The position numbers and the translations under genes were made by a program. The notes beneath the pieces are model-generated. The model searched no databases and was not told the origin of the DNA. It saw nothing but the letters and a program-made list of their open reading frames with translations. 7,194 bases of DNA from an uncultured delta proteobacterium (GTDB lineage: Bacteria; Desulfobacterota; Syntrophorhabdia; Syntrophorhabdales; Syntrophorhabdaceae), in the NCBI GenBank assembly GCA_903872255.1, contig CAIQJW010000205.1, positions 1 to 7,194 of the forward strand, written 5' to 3'. Below are positions 6,369-7,194 of the stretch, piece after piece (positions within the stretch are counted from its first letter, which is position 1; each line of letters begins with the position of its first letter).

Positions 6369-6681
6369 GCGGGATATACAGCATTTCCGGGAATTAACGC
6401 AAGCCGCCCTCTGTGAACTTGATAAGGCCTTATTCATCGAGCGATTGCTCCGGCGGGAAAAAATGTCTGCCAGGATCGCGGAGTTCATGCCGGCGATCGA
6501 AAAAGAGGCCGTGGAGCGGCTCTATGTTGATGAAACGCTGATCATTGAGAGGCTCGAGGCGGAACGATCGAAATTATTCGTCGAGATCGATGCTTATGCG
6601 CAAAGCAAAAAGGCCCTGAGATCATACACTGCAAAATTTCCCATCCCACCGGTAAAACCATTTTTTAATAAAAAAGATTAA
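6352..6681 (+). CDS. Small helical protein, candidate flagellar export chaperone (FliT/FlgN-like)
   Basis: 109 residues, almost wholly helical and charged: ELTQAALCELDKALFIERLL (15-34), then a long helix with IERLEAERSKLFVEIDAYAQ, ending in a Pro-rich and basic tail (FPIPPVKPFFNKKD). Size and make-up fit FliT- or FlgN-type chaperones, but no diagnostic motif was seen, so this rests on context. ATG 6352 was chosen because GGAG (6341-6344) lies 7 nt upstream; an in-frame ATG at 6331 has no ribosome site. It overlaps the 532-residue gene by 17 bp, which fits co-translation of a chaperone with its client. The second half of this gene is duplicated in the decayed copy at 3575-3782. Confidence 0.8.
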   Translation: MKRIDERDIQHFRELTQAALCELDKALFIERLLRREKMSARIAEFMPAIEKEAVERLYVDETLIIERLEAERSKLFVEIDAYAQSKKALRSYTAKFPIPPVKPFFNKKD

Positions 6682-6688
6682 AAAATAC

Positions 6689-6715
6689 TTAAGTCAATTT
6701 CCCTTTGTTCGATAA
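6689..6715 (+). promoter_or_regulatory. Second sigma-28-like promoter
   Basis: TTAAGTCA (6689-6696), 11 bases, then TTCGATAA (6708-6715). The -35 octamer and spacing are identical to the promoter at 4710, and the -10 matches GCCGATAA at 6 of 8; over the full 27 bases the two promoters agree at 22. It starts 7 nt after the 109-aa gene and 19 nt before the 68-aa gene, giving a very short leader. Confidence 0.7.
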
Positions 6716-6734
6716 CCTATACGAGGAGTAGAAC

Positions 6735-6941
6735 ATGACGATCTCAGATTACCAGATAAGCAGCGTAATCAAGACTTACATGAAGAATATGAAAGTCAGG
6801 ATGAACCGGCCTGGTAACGAACGGGAAGTTGAGAACCGCGAGGACGAAGTGAGCATATCCCGGGAAGGTATGAAGAAAATGATGTATGACCGCATCGGCG
6901 AACATGTCACGGAAAAACTGAAGAGACATGATGAAAGATGA
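6735..6941 (+). CDS. Small FlgM-associated-like flagellar protein (resembles DVU0524 family)
   Basis: 68 residues with a well-placed ribosome site (GAGGAG, 6723-6728, 6 nt upstream). Layout: an N-terminal helix with SDYQISSVIKTYMKNM (4-19), a charged, probably disordered middle (about 24-37), the short motif DEVSISREG (37-45), and a C-terminal helix (MKKMMYDRIGEHVTEKL). The YQI..V...Y start and D-x-V-x-I-S-x-E-G centre recall, from memory and unverified, the small proteins named DVU0524-family FlgM-associated proteins in sulfate reducers, and more loosely FlgM itself. A role in late flagellar gene control is therefore plausible but not shown. It has its own sigma-28-like promoter and overlaps the response-regulator gene by 11 bp. 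Confidence 0.75.
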   Translation: MTISDYQISSVIKTYMKNMKVRMNRPGNEREVENREDEVSISREGMKKMMYDRIGEHVTEKLKRHDER

Positions 6942-7194
6942 TGAAGCCTTCCGGATCCTCGTTGTCGACGACAATAAGGAGCTCAGAGAAATCCTCGAAG
7001 AGTTCCTTAAAGCGGACGGTCATTATGTAGAAGGGTCCCCTAACGGCCGGGATGCCCTCGAAAGGCACCAGGAATCTCCATTTGACCTGATCATCACCGA
7101 CCTTAACATGCCTGAAATCTCAGGCATGGAACTGATCAAAATGATCCGAAAAGAGAACCAGGATACGGAGTTTGTCATCATTACAGGATATGCC
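6931..7194 (+). CDS. Response regulator, receiver domain (C-terminal part outside the window)
   Basis: The visible 88 residues form most of a CheY-like receiver: acidic pair D13/D14 in ILVVDDN, phosphoacceptor D57 in LIITDLNMPEISGMEL, and the switch threonine T85 in FVIITGYA. The conserved lysine and any output domain lie beyond the window, so it is not known whether this is a stand-alone receiver, a transcription factor or a sensor hybrid. Tandem ATGs occur at 6928 and 6931; the second was chosen because the weak GAG site (6923-6925) is 5 nt from it but only 2 nt from the first. The overlap with the 68-aa gene indicates co-transcription from the flagellar promoter, suggesting phosphorylation-linked control of motility (inference). 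Confidence 0.92.
   Translation, partial: MKDDEAFRILVVDDNKELREILEEFLKADGHYVEGSPNGRDALERHQESPFDLIITDLNMPEISGMELIKMIRKENQDTEFVIITGYA

Overview
The window looks like chromosomal DNA from a motile Gram-negative bacterium, most likely of the Desulfobacterota (former Deltaproteobacteria) or Nitrospirota type. This placement is an inference from gene content: late flagellar genes behind sigma-28 promoters, a small protein resembling the FlgM-associated family known from Desulfovibrio, a DUF433/DUF5615 pair, and a sugar/methyltransferase cluster beside flagellar genes. No rRNA, tRNA, CRISPR array, transposase or integrase was seen.

Left half (1-3237, all minus strand): a tightly packed operon read right to left. 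It encodes a TPR-plus-methyltransferase protein, an NAD-dependent sugar epimerase/dehydratase, a DegT/DnrJ/EryC1-type PLP aminotransferase, and the start of a second SAM methyltransferase that runs off the window. Spacings are 10 nt, 9 nt and an 8-bp overlap. This is a surface-glycan or flagellin-glycan decoration cluster; its position beside flagellar genes favours flagellin glycosylation but does not prove it.

Middle (3238-4769): an AT-rich spacer, then a decayed piece of a duplicated flagellar gene pair (about 3471-3782), then a two-gene DUF433/DUF5615 module on the minus strand (3945-4531) that looks like a VapBC-like toxin-antitoxin pair. A perfect 22-bp direct repeat (3476-3497 and 4630-4651) brackets the pseudogene and the module, which points to past rearrangement.

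Right half (4710-7194, plus strand): a sigma-28 promoter with a perfect GCCGATAA -10 drives a 532-residue protein of unknown type whose C-terminal part resembles the end of FliD. It overlaps a 109-residue helical protein that could be its export chaperone. A second sigma-28-like promoter with an identical -35 octamer drives a 68-residue FlgM-associated-like protein, followed by a response-regulator receiver domain cut by the window end. The most novel content is this sigma-28-controlled pair, the 532-residue protein and its helical partner, together with its broken paralogue about 1.2 kb upstream.
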